A stretch of 64,000 nucleotides of DNA from Daejeonella sp. (GCF_030695525.1 NZ_JAUYSS010000032.1:124001-188000), one strand, 5' to 3'. Shown: positions 53,088-63,599, counted from the stretch's first letter. Notes: generated by a model not told the origin, from the sequence alone. Numbers and translations are program-made.

Positions 53088-54965
53088 ATGGCACGTGCTC
53101 GATTAAACAGCGGAAACGCTCAGGCTGAAGAACTCCCCAAGGCAAAAATTAATAAAGAAAGTATTAAACAGGTAATGAGATTATTAAGTTATCTCAAACC
53201 CTATCGTACGAAATTTTTTCTGGGTTTAGCATGCCTGATACTTTCAAGTGCCAGTTCATTTTTGTTTCCACTTTTAATGGGAAGATTGATTGGGACTGGT
53301 GCCCAGGCAGAACAAGGTGGAAAGATAGTTCCAAATGAGATTCTGGATATTTTCCCCTCTGATATTAACACCGTGGCCCTTACTCTATTGGCGGTATTAT
53401 TTATTCAGGCTATCTTTTCATATTTCAGGATCAATTGGTTTGTTGAAGTAGCAGAAAAAGGTCTTGCTGATATTCGCCGGGATACCTATCATAAACTCAT
53501 CACGCTACCCATGAATTTTTTCTCCCAAAGGCGTGTGGGAGAGTTAAACAGTCGCCTGTCTGCTGATCTTTCCCAGATACAGGATGCTATAACAACCACT
53601 TTAGCTGAGATGATCAGACAAATCATCATTTTTATTGGCGGAATTACATTCCTGATTCTGGTTTCAGGCAAATTGACTCTTATGCTTTTGGCGGTACTTC
53701 CTATTCTGGTAGTTATTGCAGTTACCTTTGGGAAGTTTATTAGAAAAATTTCCAGGCAGGCACAGGATAAACTGGCTGAATCAAATACTATTGTTGAAGA
53801 AACCCTTCAGGGCATTTCTAATGTTAAGGCTTTTGTAAACGAGTCTTTTGAGGTTGGAAGATATAATAAGAGTGTTCGGGAAGTTGTAAAGATCGCCATG
53901 CGCGGGGCAAAATTCCGTGGTATTTTTGCTTCGTTTATAGTTTTTTGTCTGTTTGGAACAATTGTTTCTGTGGTATGGTATGGTTCACATCTGGTTCAAA
54001 CCGGTGAAATCAGTATCGCAAGTATGTTCACGTTTATCTTGCTTTCCACATTTGTTGGAGCAGCTATGGGCAGCTTCCCTGAATTGTATGCTACGATGCA
54101 AAAGGCCTTTGGGGCAAGTGAGCGTGTTTTGGAAATACTTGCTGAAGAGAATGAACCTATTTCAATGAATGATGAAAACAATGCTATTCATCAAAGAATA
54201 TCCGGAAATCTTGATTTTCAGAATGTTGTGTTTTCCTATCCGTCGAGAAAAGAGATTACCGTATTAAATGGCGTATCTTTTGAAGCCAGAAAAGGCGAAA
54301 AAGTAGCAATCATTGGACCAAGCGGTGCAGGAAAATCTACTATTGCAGGGTTAATCCTGCGCTTTTATGAAACTCAATCGGGCTCATTACTGTTTGATGG
54401 TATTCCATCGACTGAATTTTCACTGACTGATATTCGAAATCAGGTAGCTATTGTGCCTCAGGATGTCTTATTATTTGGAGGTACAATACGTGAAAATATT
54501 GCTTATGGAAGATTAAATGCCAATGAAGAAGATATTCTTATGGCAGCAAGTCGGGCAAATGCCCATGAGTTTATCAGCGGCTTTCCTGAAGGATATGATA
54601 CGCTGGTTGGTGAACGGGGAGTGAAACTTTCCGGAGGACAACGTCAGAGAATTGCGATAGCCCGGGCGCTTTTGAAAGATCCTGCTTTACTGATCCTGGA
54701 TGAAGCTACTTCATCACTGGATTCAGAATCAGAACGGCTGGTGCAGGAAGCATTGGAGGAGTTAATGAAGAACCGTACTTCCATAATAATTGCACATCGG
54801 CTTTCAACTATACGTGAAGCTGATAAGATTATTGTACTGGAAAAAGGCAAAGTTGTGGAAAGCGGAAATCATGCTGAGTTGATGAAAAATGAAGGTGGAT
54901 TATACCGTTATCTGAGTCAGTTACAACTCGAAATTCAGGAACCAGAAGAAAAAAATATCATTTAA
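53088..54965 (+). CDS. ABC transporter, fused permease and ATPase
   Basis: A 625-residue half-transporter of the MsbA/MDR type. Six transmembrane helices occupy about residues 30-350, with the intracellular-loop signature TLPMNFFSQRRVGELNSRLSADLSQIQDA. The ATPase domain has Walker A IGPSGAGKSTIAGL, Q-loop, signature LSGGQRQRIAIARALL, Walker B LILDEATSSLDSES and H-loop IIIAHRLSTIREAD. It would act as a homodimeric exporter, of lipid or drug. The neighbours give no substrate. Confidence 0.94.
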   Translation: MARARLNSGNAQAEELPKAKINKESIKQVMRLLSYLKPYRTKFFLGLACLILSSASSFLFPLLMGRLIGTGAQAEQGGKIVPNEILDIFPSDINTVALTLLAVLFIQAIFSYFRINWFVEVAEKGLADIRRDTYHKLITLPMNFFSQRRVGELNSRLSADLSQIQDAITTTLAEMIRQIIIFIGGITFLILVSGKLTLMLLAVLPILVVIAVTFGKFIRKISRQAQDKLAESNTIVEETLQGISNVKAFVNESFEVGRYNKSVREVVKIAMRGAKFRGIFASFIVFCLFGTIVSVVWYGSHLVQTGEISIASMFTFILLSTFVGAAMGSFPELYATMQKAFGASERVLEILAEENEPISMNDENNAIHQRISGNLDFQNVVFSYPSRKEITVLNGVSFEARKGEKVAIIGPSGAGKSTIAGLILRFYETQSGSLLFDGIPSTEFSLTDIRNQVAIVPQDVLLFGGTIRENIAYGRLNANEEDILMAASRANAHEFISGFPEGYDTLVGERGVKLSGGQRQRIAIARALLKDPALLILDEATSSLDSESERLVQEALEELMKNRTSIIIAHRLSTIREADKIIVLEKGKVVESGNHAELMKNEGGLYRYLSQLQLEIQEPEEKNII

Positions 54966-55004
54966 GCTGCTGAATTTTATAAAGTACCAGCGTTTTAGAC
55001 ATTT

Positions 55005-56396
55005 ATGAAATTAACTATTTGGGGTGCTGCCCGACAGGTAACCGGAAGTATGCACCTTCTTCAAACCGATAACTATAATATTCTGGTAGATTGCGGATTA
55101 GATTATGAACGGGATACCTGGATTGAAGAGAATGAAGCTTTCCCGTTTTCCCCGGCAGATATTGACCTGGTCATCCTCACTCATGCACATATTGATCATT
55201 CCGGGAATCTTCCAACCCTGGTACGTTTTGGATTTGAGGGACAGATATTATGTACTCCGGCTACTGCTGACCTTACAGAACTGCTATTATTGGATTCGGT
55301 CAATATTTTCCTCAGTAAGCAGCGAAAAAAGCGCAGAGGTAAACGTGGATTTTCAGATGGCCCAAAACCATTGTATCTTCAGAAGCATGTAATGGAAACC
55401 GTTGATCGCTTTGTGACTATCGGATTTAATAAATCCTTTAAAATTAATGGACAAGTCAGCCTCACTTTCATTCCGGTCGGCCACCTTTTAGGGGCTGCTG
55501 CCGCAGTGTTAAGTATTGAAGAGCACGGGATTACAAAAAAAATTGGCTTTAGTGGTGATATCGGCAGGAAAAATTATCCGGTTTTACAGGATCCGGAACC
55601 ACTCCCGGATGTGGATTATCTTATCTGTGAATCTACATATGGCGGGCGTAATCATAAATCCAGCCAAAGTGTCGATGAACTTTTAACTGAGACAGTTAAT
55701 GAAGCCTGTATCAAATCACCGGGCAGGTTGATTATACCTGCTTTCAGCATTGGCAGAACCCAGGCTTTGGTATATTCCCTCAACAGGATATTTAGTAAGG
55801 GGCTTCTTCCTAGAATAAAGGTATTTGTAGACAGTCCACTAGCCGGTTATGCCACTGACGTATTCAGAAAACATCATGCATTACTTAATGAGGAGGCTCA
55901 GGACTTTTATAATAAACTCGGCGATGAGTTTGAATTTGAAAACCTTGAATATATTCAGGATATGAATGCCAGCAAGGCAATATCAAACTATTATGAACCC
56001 TGTATTATTATTTCTTCTGCAGGTATGCTTGAAGGAGGCCGTATTCAGGATCATTTATATTATAATATTTCTAATTACTACTGTACCATTCTCTTTATTG
56101 GATATTGTGCAAAAGGTACATTAGGTCATCGACTTCTTCGTGGTGACCCGGTTATTAATTTAAGGCACCGCGAATTGTCGGTATTTGCAACGATAAAACA
56201 AACGGATATTTTCAGTGGACATGGAGACCAAAGTGATCTGGTCAATTTCGTAAAACAGCAAAATCCAAAGCAAATAAAAAAGGTATTTCTCGTTCATGGA
56301 GAAATCAACTCAATGGAAGCTTTGCAAGTTGCCTTATGTGAAGAAAATTATGCAGTAGAGATCGCTGAAAAAGGTAAAACCTATCAGCTTGATTAA
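55005..56396 (+). CDS. Beta-CASP metallo-nuclease (RNA specificity MBL protein)
   Basis: A 463-residue protein with the metallo-beta-lactamase motif THAHIDHSG (H60, H62, D64, H65), followed by the beta-CASP insert (about 250-370) and the C-terminal RNA-metabolising domain (FSGHGDQSDLVNFVKQQNPKQIKKVFLVHGE). The family includes RNase J- and CPSF-like nucleases; Bacteroidota proteins of this length are usually called exonucleases of the CPSF/Ysh1 group. Convergent with the DUF1015 gene, 4 bases apart. Confidence 0.93.
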   Translation: MKLTIWGAARQVTGSMHLLQTDNYNILVDCGLDYERDTWIEENEAFPFSPADIDLVILTHAHIDHSGNLPTLVRFGFEGQILCTPATADLTELLLLDSVNIFLSKQRKKRRGKRGFSDGPKPLYLQKHVMETVDRFVTIGFNKSFKINGQVSLTFIPVGHLLGAAAAVLSIEEHGITKKIGFSGDIGRKNYPVLQDPEPLPDVDYLICESTYGGRNHKSSQSVDELLTETVNEACIKSPGRLIIPAFSIGRTQALVYSLNRIFSKGLLPRIKVFVDSPLAGYATDVFRKHHALLNEEAQDFYNKLGDEFEFENLEYIQDMNASKAISNYYEPCIIISSAGMLEGGRIQDHLYYNISNYYCTILFIGYCAKGTLGHRLLRGDPVINLRHRELSVFATIKQTDIFSGHGDQSDLVNFVKQQNPKQIKKVFLVHGEINSMEALQVALCEENYAVEIAEKGKTYQLD

Positions 56397-56400
56397 GAAC

Positions 56401-57636
56401 CTAGTTGATATGATGTATCAATAGTCCTACATCAAATTTAGGTTCAAACCAGGTTGATTTAGGCGGCATTACCTCTCCTTCCTCTGCAACCCGAATCAGC
56501 TGATCAATGCTTGTTGGATACAATATAAAAGCAAGTGCAAATGTATTCTGATCAACTTTACTAATCAAATCATTAATTGGTAATGGCCCAGCCATAAAAT
56601 CAATGGAAGGATCTGTACGTGGATCTGAGATATTTAGTATCCTTAAAAATATGTACTCCTGAAGTATGCTGACATCAAGTTCTTCAACCGGGCTTTCACT
56701 TCTTAAAAATTCAGGTTTCAATCGGATCAGATACCACTTTTTTGCCAGGTATACTCCGAACTCATGTCTGTTTTCAGGAACAACCACTTTTTCAGAAGCT
56801 GTGATATTGAAATACAATTCCAGTTTCTTAAGGAAATCGGGTACAGAAAGACCCTTTAAATCTTTTATCAAGCGGTTAAATCCATAGATTCTTAATTGAT
56901 CTGTACTCATATAGACCGATGTAAAGAAATTATAATCTTCCTCTCCCCTATGCTTTAAATTTAATTTGCGACGCTGTATACCATATAATGAGGCTGCAGC
57001 AGCTCTATGATGTCCATCAGCAATATATGTCGCGGGAAGGTCTGCAAATGCAAATACAATCGAATCAATAACATCTTTCTGATTAATAATCCACAGGTTA
57101 TGTTCAGAATTTCCTTTTGAATAACTTATATCCGGTTTACTCTGGACAGTATCAGCTAAAATACGCTCAATCTGTGGAACTGCCCTGTAGGTAATTAAGA
57201 CCGGATTTGCATCTATTCCGGTTTGTTGCAAATAGTTGATAAGCGCTTGTTCCCTGTCGGCCCTGGTTAGTTCATGTTTTTTAACTTCATTATTCAGATA
57301 ATCATCTATTGAGGTAGTAGTCCAGATACCGGTTTGAGAATAGCCTTCATGATTGATCTGATAGATATAAATTGAGGGTTCCGGATCTTTTACAAGAATA
57401 CCATTATCAATAAAATCTTCAAAATTCTCGTTAATTTTTTTATAGGCTAATTCATTTTTAGAACCCAATAAAAAATGGTTATCCAGCTTTGGAACAAGCA
57501 TATTCACATAGGAATATGGATTTTTCTGCCGGATAAGCTTAGCATCACTAAGGCTTAAATTCTCCATATTGAGTACAACCTTCCCGGCAAAGTTTTTACC
57601 AGGATGTATTCCCCTGAAAGGTTTGATTTTTGGCAT
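56401..57636 (-). CDS. DUF1015 family protein
   Basis: A 411-residue protein with the signature YIADGHHRAAAASLYG and N-terminal IKPFRGIHPGKNFAGKVV. The family is widespread in anaerobes and Bacteroidota, often beside serA and serC, as here (serA 41 bases upstream, then serC). Its function is not established; recent proposals connect it with phosphoserine or serine metabolism. Third gene of a serC-serA-DUF1015 run. Confidence 0.92.
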   Translation of the reverse strand: MPKIKPFRGIHPGKNFAGKVVLNMENLSLSDAKLIRQKNPYSYVNMLVPKLDNHFLLGSKNELAYKKINENFEDFIDNGILVKDPEPSIYIYQINHEGYSQTGIWTTTSIDDYLNNEVKKHELTRADREQALINYLQQTGIDANPVLITYRAVPQIERILADTVQSKPDISYSKGNSEHNLWIINQKDVIDSIVFAFADLPATYIADGHHRAAAASLYGIQRRKLNLKHRGEEDYNFFTSVYMSTDQLRIYGFNRLIKDLKGLSVPDFLKKLELYFNITASEKVVVPENRHEFGVYLAKKWYLIRLKPEFLRSESPVEELDVSILQEYIFLRILNISDPRTDPSIDFMAGPLPINDLISKVDQNTFALAFILYPTSIDQLIRVAEEGEVMPPKSTWFEPKFDVGLLIHHIN

Positions 57637-57677
57637 TTAATTTATATTAACAGCTGTATCAAACCTGTAAAATAGAC

Positions 57678-58634
57678 TTATTTGACTGATTTAAAAAAGT
57701 CAATAATAAGGTTGGCCAGTTCGGTTCCAATCCGCTCCTGGGCCTCGTTGGTAGAAGCCCCGATATGTGGCGTTAAAGACACTTTTGGATGGGTCAAAAG
57801 ATCCTGACGAGGACTTGGTTCGTTGTCAAATACATCTAAACCGGCAAATGCCAATTTTCCTGAATTTAAGGCCTGTATCAGGGCATCTTCATCAATTGTT
57901 CCGCCACGTGAACAATTGACTACACCTACCCCATTTTTCATTGATTCAAACTCTTTCTGGCCTAAAATAGGTTTTTCAGAGAATGGCACATGTAGGCTGA
58001 TAAAGTCTGATTCTTTAATTAATTGCTCTACCGATACAACCTTTATTGGACAATTTACACGAATATCAGTTCCAATAATTACTTCTAATTCATTAGGAAT
58101 TTCAAAAAGATCATAGGCAAGAACTTCCATTCCCAGGCCTAGTGCAACTTTGGCAGTTTCACGTCCAATCCGGCCGAATCCTATGATTCCAATTTTTTTA
58201 CCTCTAAGTTCTATGCCTTTAGCATAGGCTTTTTTTAGATCGTTGAATTTAGTATTTCCTTCAACTGGCATTTTACGGTTTGAATCCTGAAGAAAACGGA
58301 TACCAGTAAATAAATGTGCAAAAACAAGCTCAGCAACTGAAAGGGAAGATGCTGCAGGGGTATTTACAACAGCAAGTCCTTTACTTCTTGCATAATCAAC
58401 ATCAATATTGTCCATACCAACTCCACCCCGGCCAATCAGTTTAATATTAGGACAAGCATCAATCAACTCCTTTCTAACTTTTGTAGCACTTCGAACAGTG
58501 ATGCCATCATAATTTTTTAGGCCTTCAGAAAGCTGATCCTGTGGAATATGAGTGGTATCTACCTGAAATCCCGCTTTCTCTAATAATTCTTTACCTATTG
58601 GGTCAATGCCATCGTTGGCGAGTATACGAAACAT
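57678..58634 (-). CDS. serA: D-3-phosphoglycerate dehydrogenase, short form
   Basis: A 318-residue D-2-hydroxyacid dehydrogenase for the first step of serine synthesis. NAD motif GKKIGIIGFGRIGRETAKVA, active-site Arg in NCSRGGTIDEDAL, Glu in DNEPSP and His in LTPHIGASTNEAQ. It lacks the C-terminal ACT domain that gives serine feedback in E. coli, so it is probably not serine-inhibited by that route. The neighbouring serC supports phosphoglycerate as substrate over other hydroxyacids. Confidence 0.93.
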   Translation of the reverse strand: MFRILANDGIDPIGKELLEKAGFQVDTTHIPQDQLSEGLKNYDGITVRSATKVRKELIDACPNIKLIGRGGVGMDNIDVDYARSKGLAVVNTPAASSLSVAELVFAHLFTGIRFLQDSNRKMPVEGNTKFNDLKKAYAKGIELRGKKIGIIGFGRIGRETAKVALGLGMEVLAYDLFEIPNELEVIIGTDIRVNCPIKVVSVEQLIKESDFISLHVPFSEKPILGQKEFESMKNGVGVVNCSRGGTIDEDALIQALNSGKLAFAGLDVFDNEPSPRQDLLTHPKVSLTPHIGASTNEAQERIGTELANLIIDFFKSVK

Positions 58635-58712
58635 AAAATTTAAATTTTAATTTGCAAATGTTTATTAATGAAAAATGAAAGTAAACTGCCCATCAGGATA
58701 CAAATTATTGCG

Positions 58713-59780
58713 TTATCGATGTTTTTCAGCAAAATCCTGCATAGCATCAATTAATACATGAACGCTGGTTATCGGCAAACCATTATAAATCGATGCACGG
58801 AAACCACCAACACTTCTATGCCCTTTAATGCCAATGATGTCGCGATCTTCTGCAAACTTCAGGAAAGGCTTTTCAAGTTCAGGGTTTTCCATTACGAAGC
58901 AGATATTCATTCTTGAACGGTCTTCCACTCTGCAAGTTCCTTTAAATAATGGATTACGGTCAATTTCTTTATAAAGTGCTTCTGATTTAGAAATATTTTC
59001 CTTTTCAATTTCAGCAACTCCTCCTTTAGATTTTAACCATCTAAGATTTAACATCGAAACATATATCGCAAACACCGGTGGGGTATTGTACATTGATTCG
59101 CCATCAATCTGGACTTTGTAATCAAGCATCGATGGAATTTTACGGTCAACCTTGCCCAAAATATCATTCTTAACAATTGCTACTGTAACACCTGCAGGAC
59201 CCATATTTTTCTGTGCACCGGCATAGATCAAATCGAACTCTGACACATTGATCACCCGGCTTAATATATCGGAAGACATATCACAAACCACAGGAACATT
59301 TGTTTTTGGAACTTCAAATAATTCAGTACCATAAATGGTGTTATTTGAGGTGAAATGGAAATAGGCCGAATCCTTTGGAATTACGATGTCTTTAGGTATG
59401 TAAGTATAATTCTGGTCTTTTGATGATGCCACAACATTTACATTTCCGAAAATCTTTGCTTCCTTCAATGCTTTTGAAGCCCATACTCCTGTATCAAGGT
59501 AGGCAGCTGTCTGACCCTCACCAAGTAAGTTCATCGGAACCATTGAAAATTGTAAACTGGCCCCACCCTGTAATAATATAACAGAATAACCTTCTGGTAC
59601 ATTTAAAAGTTCCTTAATTAAACGGACGGTTTCTTCTACAACAGCCTCAAACTCCGGGGTACGGTGTGATATCTCTAAAATTGATAAACCGGTACCATTA
59701 AATTCCAGAACTGCCTGTGAGGCTTGTTTAAAAACTTCCTGAGGCAGGATGCAAGGACCTGCACCAAAATTGTATATCAT
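58713..59780 (-). CDS. serC: Phosphoserine aminotransferase
   Basis: A 355-residue PLP enzyme converting 3-phosphohydroxypyruvate to phosphoserine, also usable in pyridoxal phosphate synthesis. Start [17 protein letters not shown] is the family N-terminus; an upstream in-frame TTG at 59813 lies in the promoter box and is rejected. The PLP-lysine segment [17 protein letters not shown] and the C-terminal [16 protein letters not shown] are clear. Upstream element at 59800-59807. First gene of the serine operon; serB is not present here. Confidence 0.96.
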   Translation of the reverse strand: MIYNFGAGPCILPQEVFKQASQAVLEFNGTGLSILEISHRTPEFEAVVEETVRLIKELLNVPEGYSVILLQGGASLQFSMVPMNLLGEGQTAAYLDTGVWASKALKEAKIFGNVNVVASSKDQNYTYIPKDIVIPKDSAYFHFTSNNTIYGTELFEVPKTNVPVVCDMSSDILSRVINVSEFDLIYAGAQKNMGPAGVTVAIVKNDILGKVDRKIPSMLDYKVQIDGESMYNTPPVFAIYVSMLNLRWLKSKGGVAEIEKENISKSEALYKEIDRNPLFKGTCRVEDRSRMNICFVMENPELEKPFLKFAEDRDIIGIKGHRSVGGFRASIYNGLPITSVHVLIDAMQDFAEKHR

Positions 59781-59799
59781 AATTTTTAAATTTATTGCC

Positions 59800-59807
59800 C
59801 AAAAATA
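59800..59807 (-). promoter_or_regulatory. -7 type promoter box of serC
   Basis: On the minus strand TATTTTTG, exact TAnnTTTG, 19 bases upstream of the serC ATG at 59780. It overlaps the rejected longer start. No clear -33 element. Confidence 0.45.
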
Positions 59808-59866
59808 AGACAATAATTTGAGACACGGGAGGATTTTAAACCCTTATTGACATTGAAATTTATACT

Positions 59867-62362
59867 TTATCTGCTTTTGAGTTTAGCAATAACCCTGAAA
59901 TTGAGTTTTCTGAATGTCAGATAATTTGGCACAGCATATTGATTGGCATTTTTGTCGTTTAACCAAAGATAGGAGGCTGTGTTTTTAAAATTTAAAAGAT
60001 TGAATAGTTCAGCATGAAGGCTGAGGGATTGAAAATACTTTTTTACAAAGACTGAAGCTTTCCTGCTCAAAGGATCAGCCAGATCTTTTGAAAAACCGAT
60101 GTCCACCCGCTTATAATCGGGAATTTTAAATAAGTCTGTAAATCTATCTGGTCCAGGAGGGCCTGTAGGAAGTGAAGAAGAATAAATCAAATTAAGGTGT
60201 ACTTTGTAAGTTGGATTCTGCATTAGTCTGTCCTGAAACATCATTCCAATATTAAATAACTGGTCTGAAGGACGTTTTAAATAGCCCGGGTAGATGGTCA
60301 TCTGATTCCCGGTATTGTCGGTGGTCTGATAAGAGTCATTCTTAATGTCCTCTTTAGTCTGCATAATTGAAAATCTGAAAGTTGATAAAAGGTCACCTGC
60401 AAAATTCCCGCTCAGACTTAAGTCAGCACCAGTTGCATAACCTTTAGCGTTGCTTTCAGAAAGGTAACGGATATTGAGATCCTCAATCTTATAAGGTGTA
60501 ATCCGGCTTAACATTTTATAATATAGTTCAGTGCTGAACTTTAATCTTGTACCCAAACCATTAAATTCATAATCAGTCCCTGTGATGATATGATATGAGC
60601 GTTGGGCACGGGCATCAGGGTTAAGGCTGCCATCGTATCTTTTTATCTCCCTGTAAAATGGCGACTGTGCGTATGCCCCAATTGAAAACCTGATATGAAA
60701 ATTATCGGTATACCCTGGTGAATAAATTAAGGAAACACGCGGACTGATCAGATTTTCATTTGAATAAGAATTGTAATTAGCCCTGATACCTGCTGCCATA
60801 GTCAGGTTAGACCTAAAATTGAATGTATTTTGAATAAATCCGCTTATCCTGCCAATCTCCTGAATATGCTGATGGTTAATTATTTCCGAAAAATTCCAGT
60901 TGCCGGAAGTTCTTAATGAATAACCAGTTGTATCTACTCCGTTAAATTCCTCAATTTTATCCTTTATTCTATCAGCCTGAAACCGGATTCCCATTTCAAT
61001 GAATGATTTCCTTACCTGTTTGTACATTCTGAATTCGGTATTCAGGATCATTGTATTCAAAAAGTTATCTCTGTAAGTGTGATTCGAGCCCAATCCCAGA
61101 AATGAACCGGTATTTCCAGGGTCTAATCCTCCATTTTTTTCATTGAATGCGTACCAGCCAAGGAGATCTACCTTTTCTTGTTCGTTGATACTTGAAAATG
61201 AACTAATCCATTTAAAATTTAAAGAATTTGATGCATTATAGGCCAGAGTTATTGCAGCCATAAGAGATTTATACTCACTGTTTTCCTTTCCGTCGTAATT
61301 TACATTCAGCCTTAAGACTTCATCGGATGTTCCGAACTCAGTTAAACGACGGTTAGGGCTGATGTTCAGATCTCCCTTATTATAATTTCCAAAAACCGAT
61401 AAATTTAATTTTGAACCTAAGTCATGCCTGAACAAAAACTGATAATCAGAAAAACCTGAAATGTAATCCCCATCAAGGTTTTGTGTTCCAAGCAGACTCT
61501 GGTTTTTTTTATTTCTAACTCCTGCAAGGATATAACTATTCTTGAATGGAACTTTTAGGGCTGCTGAACTGGAAAGAAATCCAATTTGAGCATCAAGCGA
61601 TAATGAATCAGGTTTACTATACCTCACATCAAGAATTGAGGCCATTTTATCCCCATATCTGGCTTCAAAACCACCAGCCGAAAATCTTGTACTGCTTGCA
61701 AGATTGGGATTGATAAACCCCAGTCCCTCCTGCTGACCGGTATAAATTTGCATAGGCCGGTAAATTTCTATATCATTTAAATAGATTAGATTTTCATCGA
61801 AATTTCCTCCCCTTACTGAATACTGAGAACTTAATTCATTATTTCCTGAAACTCCGGGCATACTTTTTATAAAATTCTCAAAACTACCAGAAGTTTGTGG
61901 ATAAACATTGAAGGCTGCAGCATCAATGGTTTTCAAATTGCTTGTATTAAACCTTTCAGTTATGTAAACTTCATCAAGTGCTTGTATGTCAGATATTAGT
62001 ATAATATTTTGAATATTTTCAGTGTCGGCAATTAATCCCAGAACTAATTGCTGATTTTTGTAGCCCAGACGACTGAATAAAAGCCTTGTGCTGAGAGGAA
62101 CATTTTCCAGCTTATACTCGCCTTCCCTATTAGATTGTGTGATTAATCGGGTATTTAGAACCTGCACAGTAACACCACTTAATAATTCTCCCTTTTCAGA
62201 CGTGATCAAACCTTTAATACTGCCATATTCCTGAGCCCAAAGTGAATCAGAAATTAAGAATAGAATAAGAATCGGAAATATTGAAATTGAAAGAGAAGAT
62301 TTCCCCCTCCTATTCGGCTTGATAGTGAAGAATTTAGCTGATGATAGATTTTCCTGCTTCAC
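59867..62362 (-). CDS. TonB-dependent receptor with carboxypeptidase-like N-terminal domain
   Basis: An 831-residue outer-membrane receptor. Signal peptide about 22-43 (SISIFPILILFLISDSLWAQ), CarboxypepD_reg-like domain 45-125 (GSIKGLITSEKGELLSGVTVQVL), plug about 145-245 (MPGVSGNNELSSQYSVRGGNFDENLIYLNDIEIYRP), then a 22-strand barrel ending RKLNFRVIAKLKSR. No SusD partner is adjacent, so it is not a classical Sus pair. Its ligand is unknown. It starts 13 bases after the rpe stop and could be cotranscribed. Confidence 0.92.
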   Translation of the reverse strand: MKQENLSSAKFFTIKPNRRGKSSLSISIFPILILFLISDSLWAQEYGSIKGLITSEKGELLSGVTVQVLNTRLITQSNREGEYKLENVPLSTRLLFSRLGYKNQQLVLGLIADTENIQNIILISDIQALDEVYITERFNTSNLKTIDAAAFNVYPQTSGSFENFIKSMPGVSGNNELSSQYSVRGGNFDENLIYLNDIEIYRPMQIYTGQQEGLGFINPNLASSTRFSAGGFEARYGDKMASILDVRYSKPDSLSLDAQIGFLSSSAALKVPFKNSYILAGVRNKKNQSLLGTQNLDGDYISGFSDYQFLFRHDLGSKLNLSVFGNYNKGDLNISPNRRLTEFGTSDEVLRLNVNYDGKENSEYKSLMAAITLAYNASNSLNFKWISSFSSINEQEKVDLLGWYAFNEKNGGLDPGNTGSFLGLGSNHTYRDNFLNTMILNTEFRMYKQVRKSFIEMGIRFQADRIKDKIEEFNGVDTTGYSLRTSGNWNFSEIINHQHIQEIGRISGFIQNTFNFRSNLTMAAGIRANYNSYSNENLISPRVSLIYSPGYTDNFHIRFSIGAYAQSPFYREIKRYDGSLNPDARAQRSYHIITGTDYEFNGLGTRLKFSTELYYKMLSRITPYKIEDLNIRYLSESNAKGYATGADLSLSGNFAGDLLSTFRFSIMQTKEDIKNDSYQTTDNTGNQMTIYPGYLKRPSDQLFNIGMMFQDRLMQNPTYKVHLNLIYSSSLPTGPPGPDRFTDLFKIPDYKRVDIGFSKDLADPLSRKASVFVKKYFQSLSLHAELFNLLNFKNTASYLWLNDKNANQYAVPNYLTFRKLNFRVIAKLKSR

Positions 62363-62375
62363 ATTAACATGATAG

Positions 62376-63047
62376 TCATGAACCTATTAATTCTGGATTA
62401 AGATTTTTAAGAGCGGAGATCTCTGAAATTGGATCCGTAGCAGAAAATACAGCATTACCTGCAACCAGCACATCGGCTCCCGCATGAATTAATTTCAGGG
62501 CATTCTGATTAGATACACCACCATCTATTTCAATTAATAAGGTATCATTTCTGCCTGAAGCCATCGAGCGGAGAGTACGTATTTTTTTATAAGTATTTTC
62601 AATGAACTTTTGTCCGCCAAAACCGGGATTGACCGACATCAGACAAATCAGGTCAATATCCTCTAGAATATCCTCAAGTAATGTTACCGGTGTATGTGGA
62701 TTTACTGCAACTCCAGCCCTGCAGCCAAGATCTTTTATTGCATGAAGGGTTCTATGCAGATGTGTACAGGCTTCGATATGAACAGTAATATTTTCTGCAC
62801 CCGCTTTTTTAAAATCCAGCAGATAACGATCCGGATCAACAATCATCAGATGTACATCCAGGGGTTTACTGGCATGCTTTTGAATAGCTTTCAATACCGG
62901 AAATCCGAATGAAATATTTGGAACAAATACACCATCCATTATATCAATATGAAACCAATCAGCCTGACTGCGGTTAATCATTTCTATATCAGTTTGCAGG
63001 TTTGCAAAATCAGCAGATAAAACGGAAGGGGCTATAAGGTGTTTCAT
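62376..63047 (-). CDS. rpe: Ribulose-phosphate 3-epimerase
   Basis: A 223-residue TIM-barrel epimerase of the pentose phosphate pathway: APSVLSADFANLQTDI, DWFHIDIMDGVFVPNISFG (metal-binding His and Asp), CRAGVAVNPHTPV, LMSVNPGFGGQKFIE, IEIDGGVSNQNA. Standard length. A TAATTTTG box stands four bases before the ATG (63052-63059). Confidence 0.97.
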   Translation of the reverse strand: MKHLIAPSVLSADFANLQTDIEMINRSQADWFHIDIMDGVFVPNISFGFPVLKAIQKHASKPLDVHLMIVDPDRYLLDFKKAGAENITVHIEACTHLHRTLHAIKDLGCRAGVAVNPHTPVTLLEDILEDIDLICLMSVNPGFGGQKFIENTYKKIRTLRSMASGRNDTLLIEIDGGVSNQNALKLIHAGADVLVAGNAVFSATDPISEISALKNLNPELIGS

Positions 63048-63051
63048 ATTA

Positions 63052-63059
63052 CAAAATTA
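63052..63059 (-). promoter_or_regulatory. -7 type promoter box of rpe, leaderless spacing
   Basis: On the minus strand TAATTTTG, exact TAnnTTTG, followed by four bases and the rpe ATG: the same spacing seen before phoH and ribD. No convincing TTG at 17-23 bases upstream. Confidence 0.4.
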
Positions 63060-63101
63060 CAAATTGTATTACAATATTCAGTTTTAATGGCAGCTATATG
63101 A

Positions 63102-63593
63102 TTATTGTTTGGAGCCTTCTTCCTCAATGATTTTCTTAATTCTTTCAAGTTCTATCAGGTCAAGTTGATCCTTAGGTCTATTAGCTGCTTTTTTTGTTAT
63201 AATCAGTGCATTTAAATGCAGAAATGGTATTTCGACCCCATAGATGGTCGCAATAGATGCAGATATTAGCAATGAGTCAAAGTTTGAATTATCCAGGCCC
63301 TTAACTGAAGTCATTATATCAAGCCTAAGCCCATTATCAAGGTGAAAGTATGTCCATCCAGGAATGAACTGCATATCCGGTAATGTTTTAAAGTCCCCCA
63401 TTCCATACTCACGGAACACATCCTTTAATATAACTTTATTCTGTTGTGTATCTTTAATCCACAGGTTAATATCTTCTGTAGTTCGCTGATAGCCATGGAG
63501 GTTCGTAGCAACACCCCCTATCATGATATATTGTAGATTTAGCTGATTAGCAATTTTCCAAAAACGAAGCAATTCTTCGTCGAACACATCCAT
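63102..63593 (-). CDS. Nucleotidyltransferase-fold protein, possible toxin/antitoxin partner
   Basis: A 163-residue MNT/AbiEii-like nucleotidyltransferase: YIMIGGVATNLHGYQRTTEDINLWIKD gives G26-G27 and the metal pair as D41-x-N43, with a third acid D91 in GLRLDIM. The second acidic position is Asn, unlike the usual DxD. The family transfers nucleotides to protein or RNA, and many members pair with small helical partners. The 60-residue gene 6 bases upstream is the likely partner. Confidence 0.8.
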   Translation of the reverse strand: MDVFDEELLRFWKIANQLNLQYIMIGGVATNLHGYQRTTEDINLWIKDTQQNKVILKDVFREYGMGDFKTLPDMQFIPGWTYFHLDNGLRLDIMTSVKGLDNSNFDSLLISASIATIYGVEIPFLHLNALIITKKAANRPKDQLDLIELERIKKIIEEEGSKQ

Positions 63594-63599
63594 AATAAA

